Of a DNA stretch of 64,000 nt, positions 35,184 to 44,464 are shown one piece after another. The notes below the pieces were generated by a model. That model was not told the DNA's origin. It saw only the letters and a program-made list of their open reading frames with translations, and did no database searches. Made by a program: the position numbers and the translations under genes. This DNA comes from Rubeoparvulum massiliense. Lineage in GTDB: Bacteria; Bacillota; Bacilli; Rubeoparvulales; Rubeoparvulaceae. Location of the stretch: positions 310,001 to 374,000 of the forward strand of contig NZ_CVPE01000004.1 in NCBI RefSeq assembly GCF_001049895.1, written 5' to 3'. How positions within the stretch are numbered: the first letter of the stretch is position 1; every line of letters begins with the position of its first letter.

Positions 35184-37073
35184 TTAATTAGATGCTTTGA
35201 CTGTCGCATCATTTTTTTCTTTTTTTTGATATAATTCATGACGTTGACTATAAAAACCAAGTAAGTATTTGCCTGATAGGGGTTTATTATTAAAATCATC
35301 AAACTGAATTCTAGAAGCCACATCATCAATTAGATTAGATAGGTATATGCCTTTTGTACCTAGTCGAGCTTGATAAGGTTGCAAGCTTTCTTGAATTGTT
35401 TTCCACGTTCCTGCTGGATGTCTAGAAAAAGAGTTCATATAACGAATCGCATTGGTAGCTCGCGTTTCCTCTGAACCTAACGCTCGTCTCTCTAATACAT
35501 CTGCAATCGCTAATAAACGACCGAATAAATAATCACGGTCATTATTCTCTGTATCTAATGCCACATCGTATCCCTCCTGTTTATTGATCAATGCACATGT
35601 AATGCTTAGTGTCTTTTCCCACTCCCATTTTTCCATCGATACAGGATTTGAAGCCCGATGAAAGGCACTTCTTACAATATCGATAGGAATTCTTTTTTCA
35701 TCGACAATACAAGGAAGCAATCGTTCCATGAGGCCTTTAATTACCTTATCACTTGCTTTCGGGCCATATGCAGCAATACCAATATCTTTTGTCGCTGGTG
35801 CACCATAGAATTGAACATATTCACCTTGATCATCTTTTCGATAACGATGTAGCCATACACATGTGGAGTGCCACTTTTTTAACCGATCCAAGTATAATTC
35901 CTTATTCATATTTCGATAATAAAGGACTGCTAATCGTCCAGTCGTAGCCGAATCAAGGATTAGAATATTAACGCTGGATTTTGTTGATAAATCATTTTTA
36001 TAGCCATCCAACGCCTTTGAAACCTCATTTGCGAATTCCTGATTGGTGTAGGATATTCTTTCTCGCTTTACCATTGGCGTTAGATCTAATGAAAATGTAT
36101 CTTCAGTAGGATCTGGAATACTAAGATCATCGTTACCCCATACAAGGAAGACTCGCTGATCAATAATTTTCCCTTGACGATTAATGAGCCACTTTAAAGC
36201 ATTATGTGCTTTCTGGGAAACATCATAACTAATACTCGCAACCTCATTTCCTGTACTAAAGCGTCCCCGGAAAGTAAACCCACTTGTATCATTAGCAGAA
36301 ATCAACTTCGCTTTATCTGCAGCATTTCTAATTTTGTTTGCATGTTTGTCTGTACTTGGTAACCTCTTTCCTGTTACATAACAAAGCTCATCGTCGCTCA
36401 GTAGATTCTGATAATATCGAATGAAGGATTCATACATCTCAGAGTCTTTCCATACCTTCGTCAAGATTTTATCTGGTGAATAAACATTAAACCGAATAAA
36501 AGCACTTTCTTGAGCGCCGCTAACTACCGAAAAAATCAGTGGCTTTTCCCCATATAGAGACTCATACTTCTTATCCCACGTTTCAATTAAATGATCTTGC
36601 TCATCTGAAAATAATATCCTCGCATCAACTAAATCTTGTATTAGTTGCTTTTTGCGTAAATATTTATAAATACTCTTTACTTTATTGTTACCATATGGTG
36701 ATTTTGCCCATTCCTCTAATTGTTTGATATAGTAGGCATAGGGTTCTTCCTTTTTTATTTTTCCACCATATGAAACAAAATCCCCAGCCACATAACTTAA
36801 TTTATCATGAAGAGGATATGGAGCTATCTTAGATCCAGCACGGTTAGCTGAATCTTCTGTGCATGGAATTAACGTACTTGCATCACTTTTATCAATGACA
36901 GTCGCTGAATGGAATTCACCATCTTCTGTTACTTCAACTTCAATATGAGCATTTTGAGTAGTATGAGATATGGGCAAGAGTGTAAATTCTTGACCATTAT
37001 ACTTTTTTTCAATTACACCGACTCGATCCAAATTAGATTCATACGTTTCATATAAATGTAGGAGCCAACTCAT
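35184..37073 (-). CDS. cas8c: Cascade large subunit Cas8c (Csd1)
   Basis: 629-residue large subunit of the type I-C effector, which reads the PAM and helps load Cas3; in I-C an internal start can also give a small Cas11-like C-terminal protein. [20 protein letters not shown] is the usual Csd1 N-terminus, and the C-terminal ~150 residues are helical. Its ATG overlaps the TGA of cas5 (ATGA). An internally started Cas11c is plausible here but I did not find a decisive start. Confidence 0.95.
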   Translation of the reverse strand: MSWLLHLYETYESNLDRVGVIEKKYNGQEFTLLPISHTTQNAHIEVEVTEDGEFHSATVIDKSDASTLIPCTEDSANRAGSKIAPYPLHDKLSYVAGDFVSYGGKIKKEEPYAYYIKQLEEWAKSPYGNNKVKSIYKYLRKKQLIQDLVDARILFSDEQDHLIETWDKKYESLYGEKPLIFSVVSGAQESAFIRFNVYSPDKILTKVWKDSEMYESFIRYYQNLLSDDELCYVTGKRLPSTDKHANKIRNAADKAKLISANDTSGFTFRGRFSTGNEVASISYDVSQKAHNALKWLINRQGKIIDQRVFLVWGNDDLSIPDPTEDTFSLDLTPMVKRERISYTNQEFANEVSKALDGYKNDLSTKSSVNILILDSATTGRLAVLYYRNMNKELYLDRLKKWHSTCVWLHRYRKDDQGEYVQFYGAPATKDIGIAAYGPKASDKVIKGLMERLLPCIVDEKRIPIDIVRSAFHRASNPVSMEKWEWEKTLSITCALINKQEGYDVALDTENNDRDYLFGRLLAIADVLERRALGSEETRATNAIRYMNSFSRHPAGTWKTIQESLQPYQARLGTKGIYLSNLIDDVASRIQFDDFNNKPLSGKYLLGFYSQRHELYQKKEKNDATVKASN

Positions 37074-37789
37074 TTATTCACCTCCTGTTCTAATTGGAAT
37101 AACAGGTGCTCTGCTGAAACAACATTTGAATCATCAAAGTGCTTCGATTCCATCTCTTTAACAGTTCGGACTTGCGTACACTCATCGGGTCTAATAAATT
37201 GAATAATGCCATTTCTCATGACCGGATTCCATAAACGGACCTCCATTTGGTCTCTACCTGTCTCATCAGGATAGTTTATACCGTGAATCATTGTACCGAG
37301 ATGAATATCACCATAATTGTCATAGAACCCTTCCCCTTCACCAAAAACACATGGTTCTACATAAGCCTGACATTCTCTAGCTCCTAAGAAAACATCCCTC
37401 CTTCCACCAGCATTGAGGGAACGTTTTAAAATGCTGTAGTGTTTATTCTCATTTCGATCAAATTCCATATCTATTCGATTGAGGTTAAAGACAAAATGTG
37501 CTTTTACCTGATACTTTACATCTTTCAAATAAGTGTAATTCGCTAGCGTATTCCCTCCGCCATATTCGATGGGTCGTATACCTTTAGACTCCATCTTAAT
37601 TGAATTCATAACTCGAACTTCATCGATAATCATTAATAACGTTGGCTTCCAATAAATTGATTCCACAATTCCCTTCAATGCTTGATATGTAGGGACTTGG
37701 TATGAGAGCTTTTCTCCTCCCATTTTCGTCAAGGGATCGGTGAATAATGCATAATCACCATAGACCTCAAATTCAATTGCATTCCTCAT
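37070..37789 (-). CDS. cas5c: Cascade subunit and pre-crRNA endonuclease Cas5c (Cas5d)
   Basis: 239 residues. In type I-C, which lacks Cas6, Cas5c cleaves the repeat and keeps the 5' handle. Tyr46, Lys116 and His117 (SIYWKPT, ENKHYSI) fall at the same residue numbers as the catalytic triad reported for the B. halodurans enzyme, and the glycine-rich loop [12 protein letters not shown] follows. This makes it competent to process both array transcripts and the solitary repeat-like RNA encoded just upstream. First gene of the operon driven by the promoter at 37828-37856; GAAAGGGG precedes the ATG. Confidence 0.96.
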   Translation of the reverse strand: MRNAIEFEVYGDYALFTDPLTKMGGEKLSYQVPTYQALKGIVESIYWKPTLLMIIDEVRVMNSIKMESKGIRPIEYGGGNTLANYTYLKDVKYQVKAHFVFNLNRIDMEFDRNENKHYSILKRSLNAGGRRDVFLGARECQAYVEPCVFGEGEGFYDNYGDIHLGTMIHGINYPDETGRDQMEVRLWNPVMRNGIIQFIRPDECTQVRTVKEMESKHFDDSNVVSAEHLLFQLEQEVNK

Positions 37790-37827
37790 ATTTTCACCCC
37801 TTTCTTTTTAATTTTTCTTACAATTTA

Positions 37828-37856
37828 ATAGTATCTTTCTTCCAATAGCTTGTCAA
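37828..37856 (-). promoter_or_regulatory. Sigma-A promoter of the cas5-cas8c-cas7-cas4-cas1-cas2 operon
   Basis: On the minus strand TTGACA (37856-37851), a 17-bp spacer and TACTAT (37833-37828) form a near-consensus promoter, about 40 bp upstream of cas5. A partial protospacer for the solitary crRNA-like RNA begins 7 bp upstream of the -35 box. Confidence 0.8.
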
Positions 37857-37862
37857 TGATAA

Positions 37863-37884
37863 ATCATATATTATATGAATTATA
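37863..37884 (+). promoter_or_regulatory. Predicted Cascade target (partial protospacer) at cas operon promoter
   Basis: ATATATTATAT at 37866-37876 is identical to the first 11 nt of the spacer-like guide at 37942; 16 of the first 19 nt match. The three bases before it, ATC (37863-37865), occupy the PAM position; type I-C usually prefers TTC. Binding here would sit immediately upstream of the -35 box. Confidence 0.55.
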
Positions 37885-37901
37885 TTATTTGATTATTGTT
37901 A

Positions 37902-37910
37902 TGATATAAT
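37902..37910 (+). promoter_or_regulatory. Extended -10 promoter of the solitary crRNA-like RNA
   Basis: TGATATAAT gives a perfect -10 hexamer TATAAT (37905-37910) with the TG extension. Transcription starting 6-7 bp downstream would begin at 37916-37917, the first bases of the repeat-like element. No good -35 box is seen, which an extended -10 does not require. Confidence 0.6.
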
Positions 37911-37915
37911 TAATC

Positions 37916-37987
37916 GTCGCTTTTAAAGCGTGGATTGAAAAATATATTATATTATTTAAAAACCTATCTTTAAAAAGATAGGTTTTT
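37916..37987 (+). ncRNA. creR: Solitary crRNA-like RNA with degenerate repeat (CreR-type cas regulator candidate)
   Basis: On the plus strand, opposite to the cas genes, 37916-37941 reads GTCGCTTTTAAAGCG then TGGATTGAAAA. It keeps the first five bases, a shortened but still paired stem (CGCTTT/AAAGCG) and 10 of the 11 bases of the 3' handle of the array repeat. A spacer-like guide starts at 37942 (ATATATTATATTATTT) and a palindromic hairpin with T-run (37958-37987) ends the unit. The guide seed matches the cas operon promoter. Known Cas-regulating RNAs have just this layout; no second repeat or toxin frame is present. Transcription and function are inferred. Confidence 0.7.
37958..37987. terminator. 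Bidirectional terminator between creR candidate and cas3
   Basis: A perfect 30-nt palindrome (AAAAACCTATCTTT and its complement) ends in TTTTT on both strands and overlaps the cas3 stop codon. It can end both cas3 (minus) and the crRNA-like RNA (plus), and it separates cas3 from the cas5 operon. Confidence 0.8.
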
Positions 37988-40418
37988 AATACATAAGTGT
38001 TCCTAGTTGACTATCGTTATTGATATTGAGACCAAATTCCTCATTATAGGCTCCTTCTTTAAGCATGAAAATTTTTCCATCTAAATAGCTAACAAGTCCA
38101 CCGTTCTTCTCTAGTTGGTCTTTTTCATAAGCATAAAGATTAATGGTATACTGTTGAGCTTGCTTCAATAAAAGAGTCATATCTTCAATTGTCCGATTAC
38201 TATTTAATTCTGCAATAATATTTTTACCTTCCTTATAGGGTACAATTACTGATATGGTTATATTGTCGATCACACGGAAATTTTCTGCTGCTGTTTTGTA
38301 ACTGTTTATCAGAAATAATGGTATCGCTTCTCCTACCTTCTGCTTATTAGCATGGTAATAGCTGCTTTTTCCCTTTGGTGCAGTTAATAACTCTGTCATT
38401 TCTTTTTTTAATTTTGGGATAAAATAATTTAAATCAGATGAAAACTCCGTATAGTATTCCTGAAAATATCTCTCCATTGCTTGTTTTGATAATATTTGAC
38501 CCCCATGTTTTGTTTTATCACGTGCAATATCTAATAGTATTCTTCTTGACACCTGTTTCCCGATCTTAATCTCCTTTAAACGTTCTAAGTTCTCCTCTGC
38601 ATGATCAATAATATAGACATTTTGAATGCCCTTTTCTCCATGTCGATTACATCTGCCGGCTGCTTGTGCAATGGAATCCAATCCGGCCAAAGACCGAATA
38701 ACACAATCAAAACTTATATCTACCCCTGCTTCAATTAATTGGGTACTAATACAAATGATTTTGTTTCCTTCATTAAGCTGTTGTCTTACTTTAGATAAAG
38801 TTTCATTTCTGTGTGCTGCACACATTGATGTACTTAAATGAAATATCGGTATTTGTTCTTCTTGCTCCTTTAGTAGGTTATATAAATTTCTAACAACTGA
38901 CTTTGTATTTAAAATGATTAATACGCTTTGAACTTCTTCCATCTTTGATTTAACAAAATCAGCTAGCTTCTCAGTATTAAATGTTCCATTACTAGCTATG
39001 TCAATGATATTCACTCGCTTAAAAGCTTCAATAACCTGAGGAAGGTTATCAATCATCTCTGCATCAGTATTTATATCTAACTTATTTTCGACAAAGTCCA
39101 ATGCCGGCTGCGTTGCAGTACAGAGAACAATACTAGAATTACAATAGGCTTTTAAAAAATTTAATGCGTCATTAAATAGTGATACACAGGATACCGGAAC
39201 CTTTTGAACTTCATCAAATATAATCACTGACTCACTTAAATTATGAAGCCTTCTAATATTCCGACTTCCTTTTGCATAAAAAACATCTAAAAACTGCACC
39301 ATCGTTGTAAATATAATCGGTGAATCCCAGTTATCTTTCGCCAATTTTAATTTTTGTTGTACACTGATCAGCCCATCTTGACTCTCATCATTATCGTTGG
39401 AATCCTCAACTACGTTACAATGATGTTCCAAAATATTGGCTTTATCCTTTAAAATTTGGCGTACTTCTTCAGCATTTTGTTCAATAATTGTTGTATAAGG
39501 AACAACATAGATAATCCGTTGTTTGTGATAAAGTTTCGCATGCCTTAGGGCATATCTTAGGCTTGCTAATGTTTTACCACCACCCGTTGGAATCGATAAT
39601 GTATAGATGCCCGATGGTTTCTCAGCAGATTTTTCACATTGATCTGACATCTCTCTTCTCAACAGATTAATTGGTGTATTTGCATTTTTTTGTTTTTTGA
39701 AGGAGTTCATTTTATCCATGAGTCTTTCATAATAAATTTGAAATAACTCTTTATGATTAGTTAATGGCTCATTACTCTTATCTTCTTCAAATAGTCTTGT
39801 ATTTGTTCGATCCGCATCAATTAATGTACTAAAAATAAATTTTGATAAAAACATGAGTTTCTTTTGATTGCTTTCTTCTATTTTCTCAAGTAAAAAGCGT
39901 TCTAATTCATAAGCGGCCTTATCAACATAATCATGGAAGTCTGTTTCGTTTATAACTTTTTTAAAGAATTGTTTCTTTGACACCTCAAATTCAGGCAATC
40001 CCTTGTCGCGTACTCTATTTAAGTAATCTGATTGCAACTCAGGATTGAGGAAATCTTGGAGAAAAGAATGATGAGATATGATCGCATTACCAACAACCTC
40101 CGCTAGGATTCCTTTATAAGGATTATTGTTCCCCCCTGTATGAAAAAAGTCATACAACAGTTTACCTCCTGCAGTCGAGTGATCAACACTCCCCCTCTTA
40201 GGTGGTGAATCTGGATTCCTTACAGCTTCCATGATGTATTCTCTAAACTCTTCTGTATATTTTCCAAAATCATGTAGCATGCCTGCTAAACCAGTTAAAT
40301 GTTTAACGCCAATTTTTTCTCCAATGGACTCCGCCAGCTCTTTTACTTCTATTAAATGAGCTTCAACTGTCTGTATCTCATTGTCCCTTTCACGGATATG
40401 AGCAATAGAATTCATCAT
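37986..40418 (-). CDS. cas3: CRISPR-associated nuclease/helicase Cas3
   Basis: 810-residue effector nuclease recruited by Cascade. The N-terminal HD nuclease domain (to ~ residue 230) has AGMLHDFGKY and SVDHSTAGGK; the SF2 helicase follows with Walker A PTGGGKT (~270), DEVQ in place of the common DEVH, TATQP, and motif VI QAAGRCNRHGEKG. GAAAGG stands 7 nt before the ATG. It has its own transcript: a terminator and the solitary crRNA-like gene separate it from cas5, so cas3 and Cascade can be controlled differently. Confidence 0.97.
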   Translation of the reverse strand: MMNSIAHIRERDNEIQTVEAHLIEVKELAESIGEKIGVKHLTGLAGMLHDFGKYTEEFREYIMEAVRNPDSPPKRGSVDHSTAGGKLLYDFFHTGGNNNPYKGILAEVVGNAIISHHSFLQDFLNPELQSDYLNRVRDKGLPEFEVSKKQFFKKVINETDFHDYVDKAAYELERFLLEKIEESNQKKLMFLSKFIFSTLIDADRTNTRLFEEDKSNEPLTNHKELFQIYYERLMDKMNSFKKQKNANTPINLLRREMSDQCEKSAEKPSGIYTLSIPTGGGKTLASLRYALRHAKLYHKQRIIYVVPYTTIIEQNAEEVRQILKDKANILEHHCNVVEDSNDNDESQDGLISVQQKLKLAKDNWDSPIIFTTMVQFLDVFYAKGSRNIRRLHNLSESVIIFDEVQKVPVSCVSLFNDALNFLKAYCNSSIVLCTATQPALDFVENKLDINTDAEMIDNLPQVIEAFKRVNIIDIASNGTFNTEKLADFVKSKMEEVQSVLIILNTKSVVRNLYNLLKEQEEQIPIFHLSTSMCAAHRNETLSKVRQQLNEGNKIICISTQLIEAGVDISFDCVIRSLAGLDSIAQAAGRCNRHGEKGIQNVYIIDHAEENLERLKEIKIGKQVSRRILLDIARDKTKHGGQILSKQAMERYFQEYYTEFSSDLNYFIPKLKKEMTELLTAPKGKSSYYHANKQKVGEAIPLFLINSYKTAAENFRVIDNITISVIVPYKEGKNIIAELNSNRTIEDMTLLLKQAQQYTINLYAYEKDQLEKNGGLVSYLDGKIFMLKEGAYNEEFGLNINNDSQLGTLMY

Positions 40419-40550
40419 GACACTACCTTTCGTAAGATTAAAAAATCACATAGTATTGATAGCTAGTGCCTTCTACTAGGAGGCATAGAACTTATACCTC
40501 TTGATTCGACAAGAAAACACTTTTGACCTCCACAAGTTGATATCTATCAA

Positions 40551-40590
40551 TAGTAAGAGGATGTGTGATTACCCACACATCCTCTTACTA
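40551..40590. terminator. Terminator downstream of flotillin gene
   Basis: A perfect 17-bp stem (TAGTAAGAGGATGTGTG and complement) with loop ATTACC, between the 3' end of the flotillin gene and cas3. Confidence 0.75.
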
Positions 40591-40592
40591 AT

Positions 40593-42167
40593 TCAATCAT
40601 GCGTATTCCCTTCTACCTCATGATTCTTCCCTTCCATTTCTTGATGCTCATGGACAGACTTTAGATCCTGCATGGGAGTGACATCCTGAGTTGCAGCGGG
40701 TTCCTTCATTTTGCCTGCAAATCCTTCTAACAGCTCCTTCACATCAATGCCTGATGATGCCTTTAAGGTCTCTTGCAAGGTTGCCATGAGATCTGTGGCA
40801 TAGCTAGCGACGCGACCAGCGCCACCATTCTTACTGCTACCACCTGTATCCACAACCGTGATAGTATCGATATTACCCAAGGGACTGGCCACTTCCTTCG
40901 CATATTCAGGCAGCATCTTGAACATCATATCCATCACAGCGGCTTGACCATATAACTGGAAGGCTTCGGCAATCTTCCGCTTTGCCTCTGCTTCTGCGAG
41001 ACCCTGTAAACGAATAACATCCGCCTCTGCTTCCCCAATGGCCCGCTGTGCCTCCGCCTTCGCTAAACCTTCCAAGCGCACCTGTTCGGCACGTGCCTTC
41101 GCTTCCGCTTCAATCTTAAACTTCTCTGCCTCAGCAAATTTCATCTGCTTAGCCTTCTCCGCTTCTGCTGCTTGCTCTACTGAATAGCGCTCGGCGTCCG
41201 CTTTCTTCTTCATCTCCGCATCATACTGCTTCTCAACACGCTGAATCTCTTTCTCTTCCAGTTCAATCTGTTTCTCCCGCTCAATAATCTGAATCTTCAT
41301 CTCTTCTTCCTTCACCTTTTGCTTGGTGATGGCTTCTTGAAGATTGTATGCTTGGTCCGCCTGTGCCTTGGCAATATCCTGTTCACGACGGTAGTCAGCA
41401 ACCTTTAATTCCTTCTCCTTCTCCGATTCAGCGATCTGCGCATCCCTTGCGAATTCGGCTTCCTTCGCCTCTTTCTCTGCCTTGGCTTGCCCAATCCGCG
41501 CTTCCTTATCTGCCTCTGCACTGGCGATGGCAGCATCCCGTTTTACCGCTGCAATCTGTGGCTGACCGAGCGCATCCAGATAGCCATTCTTATCGGAAAT
41601 TTCTTTAATGGTAAACGAGACAATCCGTAATCCCATCTTACTCAAGTCAGTAGATGCCACCTCTTGAACCTTCTGAGCAAATTTCTCCCGATTACTGTAA
41701 ATCTCTTCGACGGTTAATGAGCTAAGAATCGCACGTAGATGCCCTTCCAAGACTTCCTTCGCTTCCATCTTTAAATCTTCTGAGGTCTTGCCCAGATACT
41801 GTTCAGCAGCTGTCGAGACTTCTTCAATGGTACTCCCTACTTTAATGATGGAAACACCATTCACAGTCACTGGTACCCCTTGCTTAGTATAGGTATCCCG
41901 TGTTCCAACCTCTAGCTTATGGTTGAGTAAGCTAAGTAGCTCTGCTCGTTGAACAACAGGGACCACAAAGGTACCTCCACCACGAATAATCTTCACCTTT
42001 TTACCATCTTCTGACCGCACGACGTTCTTACCATTCCCCAATAAACTACCTGTGACAATCAGTGCTTCATCAGGACTGACAGTACGATACTTTGCAATAA
42101 AAACAAGAATTAATAAGACCAATACACCAAGGGTTATAGCGCCAATAATCAAAATCGATGTATCCAT
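40593..42167 (-). CDS. floT: Flotillin-like protein FloT
   Basis: 524-residue scaffold protein of bacterial functional membrane microdomains. A single N-terminal membrane segment (ILIIGAITLGVLVLLILVFIA) is followed by the PHB/SPFH domain (~35-200) and a long Ala/Glu/Lys coiled coil with the repeated AEAEAKR/AEAEK motif (~210-420). AAGGAG precedes the ATG at 42167. It follows an NfeD-family gene in an operon like B. subtilis yuaF-floT, with a sigma-W-like promoter upstream, fitting a cell-envelope stress role. Confidence 0.94.
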   Translation of the reverse strand: MDTSILIIGAITLGVLVLLILVFIAKYRTVSPDEALIVTGSLLGNGKNVVRSEDGKKVKIIRGGGTFVVPVVQRAELLSLLNHKLEVGTRDTYTKQGVPVTVNGVSIIKVGSTIEEVSTAAEQYLGKTSEDLKMEAKEVLEGHLRAILSSLTVEEIYSNREKFAQKVQEVASTDLSKMGLRIVSFTIKEISDKNGYLDALGQPQIAAVKRDAAIASAEADKEARIGQAKAEKEAKEAEFARDAQIAESEKEKELKVADYRREQDIAKAQADQAYNLQEAITKQKVKEEEMKIQIIEREKQIELEEKEIQRVEKQYDAEMKKKADAERYSVEQAAEAEKAKQMKFAEAEKFKIEAEAKARAEQVRLEGLAKAEAQRAIGEAEADVIRLQGLAEAEAKRKIAEAFQLYGQAAVMDMMFKMLPEYAKEVASPLGNIDTITVVDTGGSSKNGGAGRVASYATDLMATLQETLKASSGIDVKELLEGFAGKMKEPAATQDVTPMQDLKSVHEHQEMEGKNHEVEGNTHD

Positions 42168-42247
42168 AAGCAACTCCTTCCACCATTTTTTTCATCTCCA
42201 TAGCGTTATGCATGCCTATCTTTCTAGCAATCCCTCATTTCATCTCC

Positions 42248-42817
42248 TCACGAAGAGTGGAAGTGGGAATCATTCTGCTTCTGCTCTTCAAAGGTGGGAA
42301 ACTCCTGCTGAACAGGCTCTACCAACAGAATGGCACCCTCCCTTCCGGTCACTCTAATTTTTGTCCCCTCTCTGATCGGAGTATCGCTCTTTGCTGGATG
42401 ATTGGTAAGTGAGCGATTCACATTCAAGATAACCTCACCCAGGCCCTTTTTTGGGATGGCGGTGGCAACCTGCCCTTCTGCACCTATGACATCTTCAATA
42501 CTATGAGCTGTACTCTCACCATCCATCAACGGCTTTACAATAAGGAAATAGATTAGTGAGACAACGATCAAGGAGATTAAGGTAGATAGTATGATAATCG
42601 TCAATGTAGATAATTGCGTCACTTTTTCGAAAATATAGCCGAAAAGTGCGAAGGATGTTAAACTACCTAAAATAACCGTAGGATGTAGTAATGTACCTGG
42701 AATGGACTCGAAAAAAACATCCAAAAAGTCGCCAAATAATGCATAAAGCAGCGTCAAAATGAGACCAGTTATCCAAACAATCAGATATATTCTCTCAAGA
42801 TCCAATGTCTCAGCCAT
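42248..42817 (-). CDS. yuaF: NfeD family membrane protein (YuaF-like)
   Basis: 189 residues: four hydrophobic helices in the first ~115 residues, then a C-terminal OB-fold NfeD domain (DVIGAEGQVATAIPKKGLGEV; TPIREGTKIRVTGREG). NfeD proteins act together with flotillins in the membrane. AGGAGG precedes the ATG. 80 bp separate it from floT. Confidence 0.9.
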   Translation of the reverse strand: MAETLDLERIYLIVWITGLILTLLYALFGDFLDVFFESIPGTLLHPTVILGSLTSFALFGYIFEKVTQLSTLTIIILSTLISLIVVSLIYFLIVKPLMDGESTAHSIEDVIGAEGQVATAIPKKGLGEVILNVNRSLTNHPAKSDTPIREGTKIRVTGREGAILLVEPVQQEFPTFEEQKQNDSHFHSS

Positions 42818-42839
42818 CACCTCACCTCCTAATCTTACT

Positions 42840-42866
42840 TACGTTTCAACGGTACCATAGGTTTCT
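42840..42866 (-). promoter_or_regulatory. Sigma-W-like promoter of the nfeD-floT operon
   Basis: On the minus strand AGAAAC (42866-42861), 17 bp and CGTA (42843-42840). The sigma-W consensus is TGAAAC-N16/17-CGTA, and the B. subtilis yuaF-floT operon belongs to the SigW regulon. No sigW gene is in the window. Confidence 0.55.
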
Positions 42867-43047
42867 TTTATTTCCAACCCCATTCCAGCCCTTATTCGAC
42901 ATACTTCATGGCGGATAGACGGAAGAGACATCGTCAAGAAGGGAATAGACCTGTCCAGATGGAATATTTATGTATTTAACTAAGCATTATGCTAGCATCC
43001 TAACTAGGAACTATGAACTCATGGGGGTTGAAAGGGGAGATGTCATA

Positions 43048-43875
43048 TTGAAGCAAGCCCTGTTAAAACAGTTTCCATTTCTTTATCGTTTGCGCATTGC
43101 TCAATTACGGTTTTATCGACATGTGAATAATATCCTTCATCAGCAGCGCTTTGCTCGGAATTATAATCAAGATAATTTGCCCTATCGATGTAAAGTACAT
43201 CAATCATTGTTACGACGTAAGTTGGGAGTTACAGATCCGATCCTCCAAGAGAACAAGATTACAAACCTACGTATTAGTATCGAAAAAATAGATGGGATTA
43301 TTATTAAGCCAGGAGAGGTTTTTTCATTTTGGTTCCTCGTTGGAAAAACAACTGCAAAGAGAGGTTATATCGAAGGTTTGCTCTTATCACAAGGGCATGT
43401 AACCACAGGGATAGGTGGAGGGATCTGTCAACTAGCTAATCTTTTATTCTGGATGGCCTTGCACACGCCACTGACCATTGTGGAACGACATCATCATAGT
43501 TTTGATCCTTTTCCCGATGATGGTCGCGTCTTACCATTTGGGAGTGGAGCCAGTCTCTTTTATAATTATGTAGATCTTCGCTTCCATAATCCGACAGATC
43601 AGCCCTTTCAAATTCGTGTCTGGTTGACTGATCAATTTTTAAAAGGGGCAATCTATACTGAGAAGGAATGGCCGCTTTCCTACCATATTGTTGAGAAGAA
43701 CCACCACTTCCTAAGAAAAGAGAATAAGAATTATCGAGAAAATGAGATCTGGCGCAGGTCAATCGATAAGCGAACTGGTCAATTAATAAAAGAAGAACTG
43801 CTCATTCATAATTTTTCTGAGGTAAAATACGATCCTTTTACATCGTTACAGGCTATGCAAAAGGGTCGGTTTTGA
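43048..43875 (+). CDS. VanW family protein
   Basis: 275-residue protein with a VanW domain (KITNLRISIEKIDGIIIKPG, GEVFSFWFLVGKTTAKRGY, GGGICQLANLLFWMAL). VanW occurs beside VanB-type glycopeptide resistance genes but also widely in Firmicutes, where its role is unknown; no vancomycin genes lie nearby. A TTG at 43048 with AAAGGGGAG 8 nt before is preferred over an ATG at 42970, which lacks a ribosome site. Confidence 0.88.
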   Translation: MKQALLKQFPFLYRLRIAQLRFYRHVNNILHQQRFARNYNQDNLPYRCKVHQSLLRRKLGVTDPILQENKITNLRISIEKIDGIIIKPGEVFSFWFLVGKTTAKRGYIEGLLLSQGHVTTGIGGGICQLANLLFWMALHTPLTIVERHHHSFDPFPDDGRVLPFGSGASLFYNYVDLRFHNPTDQPFQIRVWLTDQFLKGAIYTEKEWPLSYHIVEKNHHFLRKENKNYRENEIWRRSIDKRTGQLIKEELLIHNFSEVKYDPFTSLQAMQKGRF

Positions 43876-43880
43876 TATCT

Positions 43881-44201
43881 CTATTTTTTCTTCATTCCAT
43901 CCAGCAGATGCTGAAATGCCATGATGGGATGAGAATAAACCATCCGTGGTCCAGCAAATCGCATCACCTCTTGAATTTTTTCCCTCATCTCGGGCTTATA
44001 ACAATGAACGGGACACTTGCCACAGGTCCCTTTATCATTACCAAACCGACAGTAATCAAGACGTTTATGAGCATACCCTAATAACTCCTCACAATCAGCA
44101 CAGAGTCCATGGCTAGAATGGTGCTTCTTCTTGCAATAGATTTGGATCATCACTTCTACAGTTTTCTTCTGACTATCAATTCGTTTCCCTGTATTCACCA
44201 T
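43881..44201 (-). CDS. Nitrous oxide-stimulated promoter family protein (YgbA-like)
   Basis: 106-residue cysteine-rich protein matching the YgbA family: HGLCADCEELLGYAHKRLD, then CRFGNDKGTCGKCPVHCYKP and MRFAGPRMVYSHP. Five to seven cysteines probably bind a metal or Fe-S cluster. The E. coli family member is induced by nitrosative stress through NsrR; the biochemical function is not settled. The ATG at 44201 with GGGAGG 10 nt upstream is preferred to that at 44219. Confidence 0.85.
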   Translation of the reverse strand: MVNTGKRIDSQKKTVEVMIQIYCKKKHHSSHGLCADCEELLGYAHKRLDYCRFGNDKGTCGKCPVHCYKPEMREKIQEVMRFAGPRMVYSHPIMAFQHLLDGMKKK

Positions 44202-44464
44202 GATGACATGCCCTCCCATCTATTTCGTCAAAATTAAGCCTCAAACTTATATTCCCTAAGGTTAGTGTACTATTGTGTTCAGCGCTGATACATGGAGAGA
44301 TATGGAGAGATCTCGACAGATTTAGCCTTACGCGAAGCCTTCATCATGGACAGGTCTCTTATTCCTTTGCTAGACTATATTTTATAGGAGAATTTCACTA
44401 TAACGGGTGTTCGCTTCATCTGATAAAACATTCCGTTAACATAACAACTGGAGGCGTAACAACA

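Noticed and set aside
37790-37915. A CreTA-type toxin gene controlled by the solitary repeat RNA
   Set aside because: No toxin-like frame with ribosome site lies in the gap; the guide target is at the cas promoter itself, so a cas-regulating role fits better.
32329-40418. Missing Cas6 as a sign of an incomplete locus
   Set aside because: Type I-C systems have no Cas6; Cas5c here has the catalytic residues and takes over the role.
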